Both the position numbers and the translations under genes were made by a program. Of a stretch of DNA of 8,901 nucleotides, positions 1 to 4,883 are shown piece after piece. Source of the DNA: Acidiferrobacter sp. GTDB lineage: Bacteria > Pseudomonadota > Gammaproteobacteria > Arenicellales > UBA868. Position 1 is the stretch's first letter. Every line of letters starts with the position of its first letter. The DNA lies in the NCBI GenBank assembly GCA_002694065.1, contig NZKZ01000014.1, forward strand, positions 2,628 through 11,528, in the 5' to 3' direction. The notes beneath the pieces were generated by a model. The model was not told the DNA's origin. It saw nothing but the letters and a program-made list of their open reading frames with translations, and did no database searches.

Positions 1-1
1 A

Positions 2-298
2 GATTTACTGCTGCACTGTGGGGCCTATTTCAGGGACGAGTCCTTCGCCACCTGGCATAGCTTTGTCACGACGCGGGCAATGGAAAATCAGACCTACCTC
101 CTCAGCATTAATCGCGCAGGAAGCGACTATGGCAATTCATTGTTCTGCTCTCCATGGATGGATGAAAATCATCCCGCCGTTGCGTTTACAGAACATGCCG
201 AGCAGTTCCGGATTTTTGATTTGGATCCGGATCTGCCGGCCGATACGCGTTCCATGTACACTTTCCTAAAGGACCGTCACGCGAAGTATTCTCTTTGA
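2..298 (+). CDS. Carbon-nitrogen hydrolase (nitrilase superfamily), C-terminal fragment
   Basis: An open frame enters from the left edge and ends at TGA 296-298, giving the last 98 residues. The segment TTRAMENQTYLLSINRAG matches the nitrilase/amidase hallmark in which an R-A-x-E-N helix is followed by a hydrophobic strand and N-R-x-G. It is followed by the usual G-x-S strand region, here written GNSLFCSP. The family hydrolyses non-peptide C-N bonds in amides or nitriles with a Glu-Lys-Cys triad in the cytoplasm. The triad Cys would lie upstream of the window edge, so activity cannot be judged and the substrate cannot be named. The sulfotransferase gene starts about 70 bases downstream on the same strand, with a hairpin between them. 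Family assignment is fairly secure from the E-N and N-R-x-G signature alone; subfamily is unknown. Confidence 0.75.
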   Translation, partial: DLLLHCGAYFRDESFATWHSFVTTRAMENQTYLLSINRAGSDYGNSLFCSPWMDENHPAVAFTEHAEQFRIFDLDPDLPADTRSMYTFLKDRHAKYSL

Positions 299-329
299 CC
301 TTTTGTGAGCGGACTGCTTTTTTGCATGA

Positions 330-351
330 ACGGGCGTTCGGGTTCGCCCGT
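330..351 (+). other. Hairpin upstream of the sulfotransferase gene
   Basis: ACGGGCG (330-336) and CGCCCGT (345-351) form a perfect 7-bp stem around the loop TTCGGGTT. No T-run follows, so it is not a classical intrinsic terminator in the plus direction. A T6 run lies before it, at about 318-323. It may be a leader structure close to the start codon at 369 or an mRNA-end stabiliser for the upstream hydrolase gene. Its function is unknown. Confidence 0.35.
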
Positions 352-368
352 CGAACAATGGGAAGTTG

Positions 369-2237
369 ATGGATAACGCACATCTTAAAAAAACCTGGGA
401 AAAGGGCATCAAGGCGCTTGAGCAGAGGGATTTTGCTCGTGCTATCGCAAGCCTCAAAAAGGTGGAAAAAGCGGCGCCCCAGGATCCGGATGTCCATTTC
501 GCTATGGCGGATGCGTTCTTGGGTCAGGGGAAAGCCGACCAGGCCATCCGGCAGTGCCGACAGGGTGTTGACGTGGCGCCAAACGCGATTGCGGGATGGA
601 TCCGCTTGGGCAGGCTGTTTCTCATGACCGGAAAAGGTGAGCAGGCGCTCAAGGCATTCAGTCAGGCTGAGAATGTCACCCCGGATCATCCGCATGTGGC
701 CGCAGGGATTGCTGAATCCAAAGCGATGACGGGCGATCTGGCGGGTGCAGAAGCCGCCTTTTCACAGGCGCTTTCGCTTGCGCCGGGAGAACCTGATCTC
801 ATCATATCGCTGGCGAGAGTGCAGGATGCAAGAGGACAGGCGCAGAACGCTGAGACAACCCTCCGCGAGGCCTGTGCGGCGCATCCCGGCGCTATCCCCC
901 TGTGGCAATCTCTCGGGCGCGCCTTAAGGGCGTGGGATCGCATCGAGGAGGCGAGTGATGCCTGTAACGAAGCGCAGGAGCATCATCCCAATTCGGTCGA
1001 GATCAAGATCCAGCGTGCCCAACTGGCCTACGAGTTGCGGGATCTTGAAACCGCACAGAATCTCTATAGCGAGCTCGCTCAGACCTTTCCGAATGACCTG
1101 GATATTCAAAACGATCTTGCGCAAGTGTTGGCGTCTCTCGGACAAGAGGCCGAAGCGCAGGCGCTTTTGAGAAATCTGACGGAGCGCGAACCGCTTTTTG
1201 GCCAACCCTGGCTCAATGTGGCACGAGCCAAGCGTTATGAGGATCCCCAGGATGCGGAGATCCAAAGGATGCGTGCCGCCCTAAAGCGGAGACAACTTCA
1301 ACCGTCCCAGGCGGCTTATCTTCATTTTGCGCTCGGCAAGGCGCTTGATGACTGTCGGGCATTTGACGACGCGTTTACCCACTATCAGAAAGCAAATGCA
1401 ATTTGCCGGGACCAGCTTGCCTTTGATTCAAACGCGCTCGAAGCGCATATAGATCGACTCATTGACGCCTTTACGCCGGAATTGATGAGCCAACTCAAAG
1501 GGCAGGGCAATCCGTCCACCACGCCGTTGATGATCGTCGGGATGCCGCGCTCAGGCACGACGCTTCTTGAGCAGGTGCTGTGTGCACACCCTGATGTAGA
1601 GACAGCGGGGGAGCTTCGCACCCTTGCCCAGTCTGCCCGGCGGCTGACCGAGGCCGGTGAAAAACCCTGGCCTGAATGTATAGCCAAGATCGCCCCCGAT
1701 CTTTTTGCTGACCAGGCACAAGTCTATCTTGATGTGCTCACCGCAAGAACCGGTGCCGCACGCAAAGTCATCGACAAGATGCCCCAGAATTTTCTGCATC
1801 TCGGGCTTGCGGCCTTGCTGTTTCCCAAAGCGGTCTTTGTGCATTGCGTAAGGGATCCTCTGGACACCTGTCTTTCAAACTTCTTCCAGGTCTTTCCTGC
1901 GGGGATCGATTTTGCCTATGATCTGGCCGATCTCGGTCATTACTTCAGAAGCTATCAACGTCTCATGACCCACTGGCAGGCGCTTCTTGGCGCTCAGCTT
2001 GTGACGGTGTCTTACGAGGAGCTGGTGAGTGAGCCACAAAAAGTTCTAAGGCCGTTGCTGGAAACCCTCGGCCTCGAGTGGAACGATGCGTGTCTTTCTC
2101 ATCAGGAAACCGTTGGCAGAGTAGACACCTTAAGCCTCTACCAGGTGCGCAACCCTCTTAATACGGGCTCTACTGAGCGGTGGAGAAATTACGAGCGACA
2201 TCTTGCGCCGCTTCGCGCAGCCCTCGCAGGAGAATAG
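369..2237 (+). CDS. TPR-repeat sulfotransferase (Sulfotransferase_3-like)
   Basis: A protein of 622 residues. Residues about 1-350 are alpha-helical tetratricopeptide repeats, recognisable by recurring A-x-x-x-x-x-A/L-x-x-x-P spacing (for example DFARAIASLKKVEKAAPQDP), and serve as a protein-binding platform. Residues about 380-610 are a PAPS-dependent sulfotransferase domain. It has the 5'-phosphosulfate loop GMPRSGTTLLEQ at about 391-402, the following AGEL segment, and the 3'-phosphate site VRDPLDTCLSN at about 494-504. The C-terminal RWRNYERHL is typical of the family. These enzymes transfer sulfate from PAPS to an acceptor hydroxyl, but the acceptor of bacterial TPR-sulfotransferases is mostly unknown. 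No signal peptide is seen, so it is probably cytoplasmic. ATG 369 directly follows an in-frame TTG at 366. The only Shine-Dalgarno-like motif, GGGAAG (360-365), sits just 3 bases before the ATG, so the start is slightly uncertain. A terminator follows the stop. Confidence 0.9.
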   Translation: MDNAHLKKTWEKGIKALEQRDFARAIASLKKVEKAAPQDPDVHFAMADAFLGQGKADQAIRQCRQGVDVAPNAIAGWIRLGRLFLMTGKGEQALKAFSQAENVTPDHPHVAAGIAESKAMTGDLAGAEAAFSQALSLAPGEPDLIISLARVQDARGQAQNAETTLREACAAHPGAIPLWQSLGRALRAWDRIEEASDACNEAQEHHPNSVEIKIQRAQLAYELRDLETAQNLYSELAQTFPNDLDIQNDLAQVLASLGQEAEAQALLRNLTEREPLFGQPWLNVARAKRYEDPQDAEIQRMRAALKRRQLQPSQAAYLHFALGKALDDCRAFDDAFTHYQKANAICRDQLAFDSNALEAHIDRLIDAFTPELMSQLKGQGNPSTTPLMIVGMPRSGTTLLEQVLCAHPDVETAGELRTLAQSARRLTEAGEKPWPECIAKIAPDLFADQAQVYLDVLTARTGAARKVIDKMPQNFLHLGLAALLFPKAVFVHCVRDPLDTCLSNFFQVFPAGIDFAYDLADLGHYFRSYQRLMTHWQALLGAQLVTVSYEELVSEPQKVLRPLLETLGLEWNDACLSHQETVGRVDTLSLYQVRNPLNTGSTERWRNYERHLAPLRAALAGE

Positions 2238-2286
2238 GCAGGGCTAGCAGGCGCTTGTTGATAATGGCTCTATCCTGGGAGCCAAA

Positions 2287-2316
2287 TAAAAAGGGCGCCT
2301 TTCGGCGCCCTTTTTA
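2287..2316. terminator. Bidirectional intrinsic terminator between sulfotransferase and porin 1
   Basis: GGGCGCC (2293-2299) pairs with GGCGCCC (2304-2310) around the 4-base loop TTTC. An A5 run on the left and a T5 run on the right extend pairing to 13 bp with T2287-A2316. It has a U-tract in both directions, so it can end both the plus-strand sulfotransferase transcript and the minus-strand porin transcript. In the porin RNA the loop reads GAAA, a stable GNRA tetraloop. Confidence 0.92.
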
Positions 2317-2317
2317 C

Positions 2318-2336
2318 ACCAGACCAAAGGTCCAGT
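2318..2336 (-). other. 3'-UTR stem-loop of porin 1
   Basis: In the minus-strand transcript ACUGGACC pairs with GGUCUGGU through 8 bp, two of them G-U, around a UUU loop. It starts 13 bases after the stop codon and lies immediately before the terminator. Porin 2 has a matching element (3403-3422) with several base-pair changes that keep the pairing, so the structure, not the sequence, seems conserved. It may protect the mRNA end or seed a 3'-UTR-derived sRNA; the function is inference. Confidence 0.6.
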
Positions 2337-2349
2337 TGGACAGCAGATC

Positions 2350-3189
2350 TTAGAAGTCCATGCGCAGCATGCCAATACCTTTGGTATCGGTGCCGTCGTT
2401 CATGAGCTCGATGATCGCTTTGGCGCCGCCGCCAAGACCGATAGCGTAGTGACCCCAGATGTTGGCGTCTGCAACGGAATCGGTTTCTTCATAAGCGATC
2501 GTGATGCCAGCAACCTTGGCGTTGATGCCGAAGCCGCTGCCTGCGCCGTTGACGTCAGAGTAACCGGCGGAGAGACCGACACCAGCCAGGCTGATGGAAG
2601 CACCGATACCGGTGAAGTCGGCGTTGCCGTGATCCTGCCAAGCAGCACCGATGGACACACCACCAACGCTGATGTTGGTACCGATCGTGGCACGATCCAG
2701 GTCATCACCACCAGCGTTCATCTGTGCGTCAGCAGAGACAGAGAAGCCGCCGATGTTGGTGGAAAGAGCGACAGAATCTTTCATACGATACTGGCCGCCG
2801 CCTTCACCCCAGTAGCCAAGGCCACCGTAACGGTTGGATTTATCGACAAAGGTACCGACTGTGTTGAACAGGGTGCTCCACTGTGAGCCGAGGCTCAGTG
2901 AACCCCAATCGCCTTTGATGCCCACATAGGACAGACGCTGGGTGTTACCCGTGACGAGAGAACCCTGAGCAGAGTTCACACGGAACTCGTAACCCATGTA
3001 GGCGCTCTGGCCGTTACCAAGGTCGGAAGACGCTTTGAAACGAAGACGCGAGAAGTTGTCAGCAACGACCCACTCGGAACCGGTGTACTCAACGCCGGTA
3101 CGAATGGAGCCTGATACCGCAACGTCTGCGATCGCGACGGGCGTAGCTAACGCACCGGCGACTGCTGCTGCAATCAGTTTCTTTTGCAT
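2350..3189 (-). CDS. Outer-membrane porin 1 (general Gram-negative porin type)
   Basis: A 279-residue porin. The signal peptide is MQKK plus an alanine-rich hydrophobic core, with probable cleavage after VAIA (residue 21), leaving DVAVSGSIR as the first strand. The mature part has alternating polar/apolar beta-strands rich in Gly, Ser and aromatics, few charged stretches, no Cys, and ends in MDF. The terminal Phe is the signal recognised by the BAM machinery. These features fit the trimeric diffusion porins (Porin_4/OmpC-like group); at about 258 mature residues it is on the short side. The product would sit in the outer membrane and pass small hydrophilic solutes; specificity cannot be read. 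AGGAG lies 10 bases before the ATG. It is a tandem paralogue of porin 2 just upstream, with its own leader and terminator, so it is probably transcribed separately. Confidence 0.88.
   Translation of the reverse strand: MQKKLIAAAVAGALATPVAIADVAVSGSIRTGVEYTGSEWVVADNFSRLRFKASSDLGNGQSAYMGYEFRVNSAQGSLVTGNTQRLSYVGIKGDWGSLSLGSQWSTLFNTVGTFVDKSNRYGGLGYWGEGGGQYRMKDSVALSTNIGGFSVSADAQMNAGGDDLDRATIGTNISVGGVSIGAAWQDHGNADFTGIGASISLAGVGLSAGYSDVNGAGSGFGINAKVAGITIAYEETDSVADANIWGHYAIGLGGGAKAIIELMNDGTDTKGIGMLRMDF
2864..2919. repeat. 56-bp block identical in both porin genes (copy 1)
   Basis: Every base matches 3950-4005, including all synonymous positions, across codons for IKGDWGSLSLGSQWSTLFN. A second identical block of 41 bp pairs 2789-2829 with 3875-3915. 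Outside these blocks the genes differ at many silent sites. This pattern suggests local gene conversion between the copies, or an unusually constrained stretch. Confidence 0.85.
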
Positions 3190-3216
3190 TGTTGGATTTC
3201 TCCTGATTAGGTTTAA

Positions 3217-3242
3217 GTGTTGCTCTTGTACAAAAGCAACAC
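3217..3242 (-). promoter_or_regulatory. Palindrome in the porin 1 leader (TTGTACAA core)
   Basis: A 26-base near-perfect inverted repeat with arms GTGTTGCT and AGCAACAC (8 bp). One G-U-type pair and the palindromic core TTGTACAA lie inside. It sits 12 bases upstream of the Shine-Dalgarno. As RNA it would fold to an 11-12-bp hairpin, resembling stabilising 5' stem-loops of outer-membrane protein mRNAs. As DNA it could be an operator for a dimeric regulator. Porin 2 has a homologous element at 4313-4336. Confidence 0.6.
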
Positions 3243-3243
3243 T

Positions 3244-3272
3244 ATTGTCTTTTTACTGACTCTATTTTGCAA
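3244..3272 (-). promoter_or_regulatory. Weak candidate promoter for porin 1
   Basis: On the minus strand TTGCAA (-35-like, 3267-3272) and GACAAT (-10-like, 3244-3249) are separated by 17 bases, each matching the sigma-70 consensus at 4 of 6 positions. The predicted start of transcription would fall inside the palindrome at 3217-3242, which would favour an operator role for that palindrome. The region further upstream is AT-rich, so other starts are possible. Confidence 0.3.
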
Positions 3273-3293
3273 TCATTTATGCGCTGAATAACA

Positions 3294-3304
3294 ACAACTG
3301 TTGT
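3294..3304. promoter_or_regulatory. Short palindrome upstream of porin 1
   Basis: ACAAC-T-GTTGT is a perfect 11-bp odd-centred palindrome in the AT-rich region between the two porins, next to an A8 tract. It could be a regulator half-site pair. A related but not palindromic string (AAACAACAG after an A-tract) occurs upstream of porin 2 near 4420. This is weak evidence. Confidence 0.25.
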
Positions 3305-3370
3305 AAAAAAAACACACTAATCAGAATTCAATAGCCAAGTAAAAAGTTTCTTAAAAACAGGTATTTAACA

Positions 3371-3402
3371 GTAAAAAGGGCGCCGAAAGGCGCCCTTTTT
3401 AC
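3371..3402 (-). terminator. Intrinsic terminator of porin 2
   Basis: A 14-bp perfect stem: GTAAAAAGGGCGCC (3371-3384) pairs with GGCGCCCTTTTTAC (3389-3402) around the loop GAAA (plus strand). In the porin 2 RNA the loop reads UUUC. The stem core is identical to the terminator after porin 1, but the loop has the opposite orientation. T-runs exist in both directions; only the minus-strand porin 2 transcript is known to reach it. Confidence 0.92.
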
Positions 3403-3422
3403 ACCAAGCCATGAGGCCTGGT
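3403..3422 (-). other. 3'-UTR stem-loop of porin 2
   Basis: In the minus-strand transcript ACCAGGCC pairs with GGCUUGGU through 8 bp around the loop UCAT(U). It occupies the same place, 13 bases after the stop, as the porin 1 element at 2318-2336. The arms differ between copies at several positions, yet all eight pairs are kept as Watson-Crick or G-U pairs. Confidence 0.6.
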
Positions 3423-3435
3423 TGGACAGCAGATC

Positions 3436-4278
3436 TTAGAAGTCGAGTCGAAGGATCCCAACACCCTTTGTGTCGGTTCCGTCGTTAGCAAGCTCAATCC
3501 GGACGCTGGCGCCGCCGCCAAGACCGATTTTGTAGTTACCCCAAATCGTCGGATCGGCCACGGAGTCAGTTGTTTCATATGCCACGGTGATTCCCGCAAG
3601 TTTTCCTAGGATGCCGAAACCGTCACCTTTGTTCTGCACATTTGTGAATCCGCCACTTAGTCCCACACCCGCCAGATTCATCGATGCACCGATACCGGTG
3701 AAGTCGTTAGAACCGTTATCCTGCCAGGCAGCGCCGATAGAAACGGCGCCAACATTAATGTTGGTACCGATCGTGGCACGGTCTAGGTCATCTCCGCCAG
3801 AAGGCATCTGCGCATCGGCAGCGATTGAAAAACCACCAATATTGGTGGTGAGCGCGATGGAGTAGGGCATACGGTACTGGCCGCCGCCTTCACCCCAGTA
3901 GCCAAGGCCACCGTAGACGTTCGACTGATCGATATAGGTCCCAACCGTATTGAACAGGGTGCTCCACTGTGAGCCGAGGCTCAGTGAACCCCAATCGCCT
4001 TTGATACCAACGTAGGTCAGACGCTTGGTGGTGCCCGTCTGGATAGATCCCGCCCCAGCATCGACACCAAACTCGTAATTCATATAAGCACTTTGACCAT
4101 TTCCAAGGTCAGAGCTGGCCTTAAAACGAAGGCGCGAACCAGAGTTCTTTACCTGCCACTGACTGCCGTCATAGTCCATACGGACACGAACCGATCCAGA
4201 AACCGCTACATCTGCCGCAACCGGGGTTGCCAGCAAACCGGCAACTGCAACTGCGATCAGTTTTTTCTGCATTTGCAT
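3436..4278 (-). CDS. Outer-membrane porin 2, paralogue of porin 1
   Basis: A 280-residue porin with signal peptide MQMQKK plus a hydrophobic core, probably cleaved after VAA before DVAVSGSVR. By manual alignment it shares about 74% identity with porin 1 across the mature chain and ends in RLDF with the terminal Phe expected for BAM recognition. The differences cluster in likely loops: residues about 30-50, about 70-85, and the NVQNKGD segment. This fits paralogues with changed surface or pore lining. The middle part (WGSLSLGSQWS, YGGLGYWGEGGGQY) is identical even in silent sites. AGGAG lies 9 bases before the ATG at 4278 and 15 before the second ATG (MQKK), so the first is preferred. Its role is passive solute uptake in the outer membrane; specificity is unknown. 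Orientation is divergent from the regulator gene at 4884. Confidence 0.88.
   Translation of the reverse strand: MQMQKKLIAVAVAGLLATPVAADVAVSGSVRVRMDYDGSQWQVKNSGSRLRFKASSDLGNGQSAYMNYEFGVDAGAGSIQTGTTKRLTYVGIKGDWGSLSLGSQWSTLFNTVGTYIDQSNVYGGLGYWGEGGGQYRMPYSIALTTNIGGFSIAADAQMPSGGDDLDRATIGTNINVGAVSIGAAWQDNGSNDFTGIGASMNLAGVGLSGGFTNVQNKGDGFGILGKLAGITVAYETTDSVADPTIWGNYKIGLGGGASVRIELANDGTDTKGVGILRLDF
3950..4005. repeat. 56-bp block identical in both porin genes (copy 2)
   Basis: The partner of 2864-2919 with no base difference. It contains an internal inverted repeat, TGAGCC-GA-GGCTCA, within codons for SLSLGS, which could form a small hairpin in either copy. Confidence 0.85.
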
Positions 4279-4287
4279 ATTTTGTTT

Positions 4288-4292
4288 CTCCT
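4288..4292 (-). promoter_or_regulatory. Shine-Dalgarno site of porin 2
   Basis: The minus strand reads AGGAG 9 bases before the ATG at 4278, which decides between the two nearby ATG codons. In both porin leaders the site is preceded by a CCT complement (CCTGATTAGG in porin 2, CCTAATCAGG in porin 1, transcript sense). A small CCU/AGG hairpin could therefore partly mask the ribosome site. Confidence 0.75.
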
Positions 4293-4312
4293 AATCAGGT
4301 TAAAACCAGTTT

Positions 4313-4336
4313 CGTTGCTTTTGTACAAGAACAACG
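4313..4336 (-). promoter_or_regulatory. Palindrome in the porin 2 leader (TTGTACAA core)
   Basis: A 24-base inverted repeat: CGTTG outer arms pair with CAACG, and the palindromic core is TTGTACAA. One C-A mismatch and one G-U-type pair interrupt the stem in the transcript. It is homologous to 3217-3242 but matches it better when one copy is reverse-complemented. It lies about 20 bases upstream of the Shine-Dalgarno. Confidence 0.55.
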
Positions 4337-4454
4337 GATGCAACTATCTGGGAAGCACCCTTGAATCAGGAGGCAAAACGGAGACAAAAAAGAAAAAATC
4401 GTTTTTTTATGTAAAAAAACAACAGTAATGAACTTGCAAATGGAAAGCTCCAGA

Positions 4455-4473
4455 GTCAAGTTTGAAATTTGAC
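4455..4473. promoter_or_regulatory. Operator-like palindrome GTCAAGTTTGAAATTTGAC
   Basis: This 19-base inverted repeat has 8 of 9 symmetric pairs matching around a central G. It also contains TTTGA twice, 7 bases apart (TTTGAAATTTGA), the spacing style of OmpR/PhoB-type direct-repeat sites. It lies 177 bases upstream of the porin 2 start. The binding protein is unknown; the adjacent PhoB-like regulator is an obvious but untested candidate. Confidence 0.4.
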
Positions 4474-4490
4474 GGCGCTAAAAATTAAGC

Positions 4491-4521
4491 CCAGCCAGCC
4501 TGGAATAGCTTGCTGGTCTGG
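4491..4521. other. Stable hairpin in the intergenic region
   Basis: CCAGCCAGC (4491-4499) pairs with GCTGGTCTGG (4512-4521) as 9 bp with a single bulged base and a 12-base loop. On the minus strand a T5 run follows about 6 bases after the stem (GCTTAATTTTT), so it may be a poor minus-strand terminator. In the plus direction no T-run follows. No gene upstream on the minus strand would need it. Confidence 0.35.
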
Positions 4522-4644
4522 CGCCATTCGCCTGTTTAGGAAGATAAGTTCGTAAGAAATAAGGGTCTACGGCCCCAGACGGTTGACTGAGGTTAGAAAG
4601 ATTTTCCAAAACACCCTAACGCCCTGATTCTCAAACATATAGAT

Positions 4645-4663
4645 GCGAATGATTCTCATTACC
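4645..4663. promoter_or_regulatory. Fur-box candidate
   Basis: GCGAATGATTCTCATTACC matches the 19-bp Fur consensus GATAATGATAATCATTATC at 14 of 19 positions by eye. It contains the perfect inverted repeat AATGA-TTC-TCATT. It ends 10 bases before a TATAGT hexamer, so bound Fur would cover the -35 region of a plus-strand promoter, the classic repression geometry. The only downstream transcription unit before the terminator at 4748-4798 is non-coding. Confidence 0.55.
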
Positions 4664-4673
4664 ACTTAAGAGA

Positions 4674-4679
4674 TATAGT
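4674..4679 (+). promoter_or_regulatory. Putative -10 element of the candidate sRNA
   Basis: TATAGT matches TATAAT at 5 of 6. A -35-like TTCTCA (4653-4658, 4 of 6) overlaps the Fur box with a short 15-base spacer; no better -35 is seen at 16-18 bases. Transcription would start near 4686. Confidence 0.4.
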
Positions 4680-4685
4680 CTCAGG

Positions 4686-4798
4686 ATACGTGGATCTTTA
4701 AAGTCCGTTTCGCATCTCCTCCGGATGCCAATCGCTGTTTGCGGTACTAGGCAGGGGCTCCTTCTCTCCCTTCGACACTGGAGTCCCTGCCTATTTTT
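4686..4798 (+). ncRNA. Candidate Fur-regulated small RNA (about 110 nt)
   Basis: The span runs from the predicted start after TATAGT to the end of an intrinsic terminator. It folds by eye into three consecutive hairpins. The first is GCAUC/GAUGC (4712-4716, 4724-4728) with the 7-base loop UCCUCCG. The second is AUCGC/GCGGU (4731-4735, 4741-4745) with loop UGUUU. The third is the terminator stem at 4748-4793. The first loop is a perfect complement of the Shine-Dalgarno CGGAGGA, suggesting an RNA that blocks ribosome binding, as iron-stress sRNAs such as RyhB and PrrF can. I see no sequence match to those families. Several GGA triplets (about 4684, 4692, 4723, 4780) leave a CsrA/RsmA-binding RNA as an alternative. 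The 5' end is approximate, and expression is unproven. Confidence 0.5.
4748..4798 (+). terminator. Plus-strand intrinsic terminator without an upstream gene
   Basis: TAGGCAGGGGCTCC (4748-4761) pairs with GGAGTCCCTGCCTA (4780-4793) through 14 bp with one G-T pair and an 18-base loop. It is followed directly by T5 (4794-4798). The minus strand has no T-run, so it acts in the plus direction only. Because porin 2 upstream is on the minus strand, any transcript it ends must begin inside the intergenic region (or be antisense to the porin), which argues for an sRNA gene. Confidence 0.85.
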
Positions 4799-4820
4799 AA
4801 ACGGTAGGAATGCAATGTTT

Positions 4821-4853
4821 TTGACACAAAGCGTTCTCATACTAGGTAACTAG
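4821..4853 (+). promoter_or_regulatory. Candidate promoter/operator of the regulator gene
   Basis: A perfect -35 hexamer TTGACA (4821-4826) precedes the gene, but at 16-18 bases downstream only poor -10 matches are found (TAGGTA-like). A direct repeat ACTAG-gta-ACTAG (4841-4853) covers the -10 region and could be a regulator site, for example for autoregulation. Confidence 0.35.
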
Positions 4854-4883
4854 ATTAGTAAAGTCTCCGACGAGAGCCCCTGA

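Larger units (their letters stand above)
4279..4883. other. 605-base non-coding region between porin 2 and the regulator
   Basis: No credible protein gene is present; the longest frame (69 codons, minus strand, 4631-4840) has no ribosome site and no protein-like composition. In order the region holds the porin 2 leader palindrome, AT-rich upstream sequence with several A/T tracts (4380-4430), an operator-like palindrome (4455-4473), a hairpin (4491-4521), a Fur-box match (4645-4663), a TATAGT -10-like hexamer, three successive stem-loops ending in an intrinsic terminator (4686-4798), and a TTGACA with direct repeats before the regulator gene. Confidence 0.8.

Noticed and set aside
186..695. 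Minus-strand frame of 169 codons over the hydrolase end and sulfotransferase start
   Set aside because: It overlaps two convincing plus-strand genes, has no domain-like sequence and no ribosome site; it is a shadow frame.
2449..2886. Plus-strand frame of 145 codons across porin 1
   Set aside because: It is the antisense of a clear porin with signal peptide and terminal Phe, and has no supporting ribosome site.
4583..4611. TTGACT as the -35 of a plus-strand promoter in the intergenic region
   Set aside because: No -10-like hexamer at 15-19 bases; the following sequence is TTTTCC.
4631..4840. Minus-strand frame of 69 codons in the intergenic region
   Set aside because: No Shine-Dalgarno, very Arg/Cys-rich odd composition, and it runs through the sRNA stem-loops and terminator in antisense.
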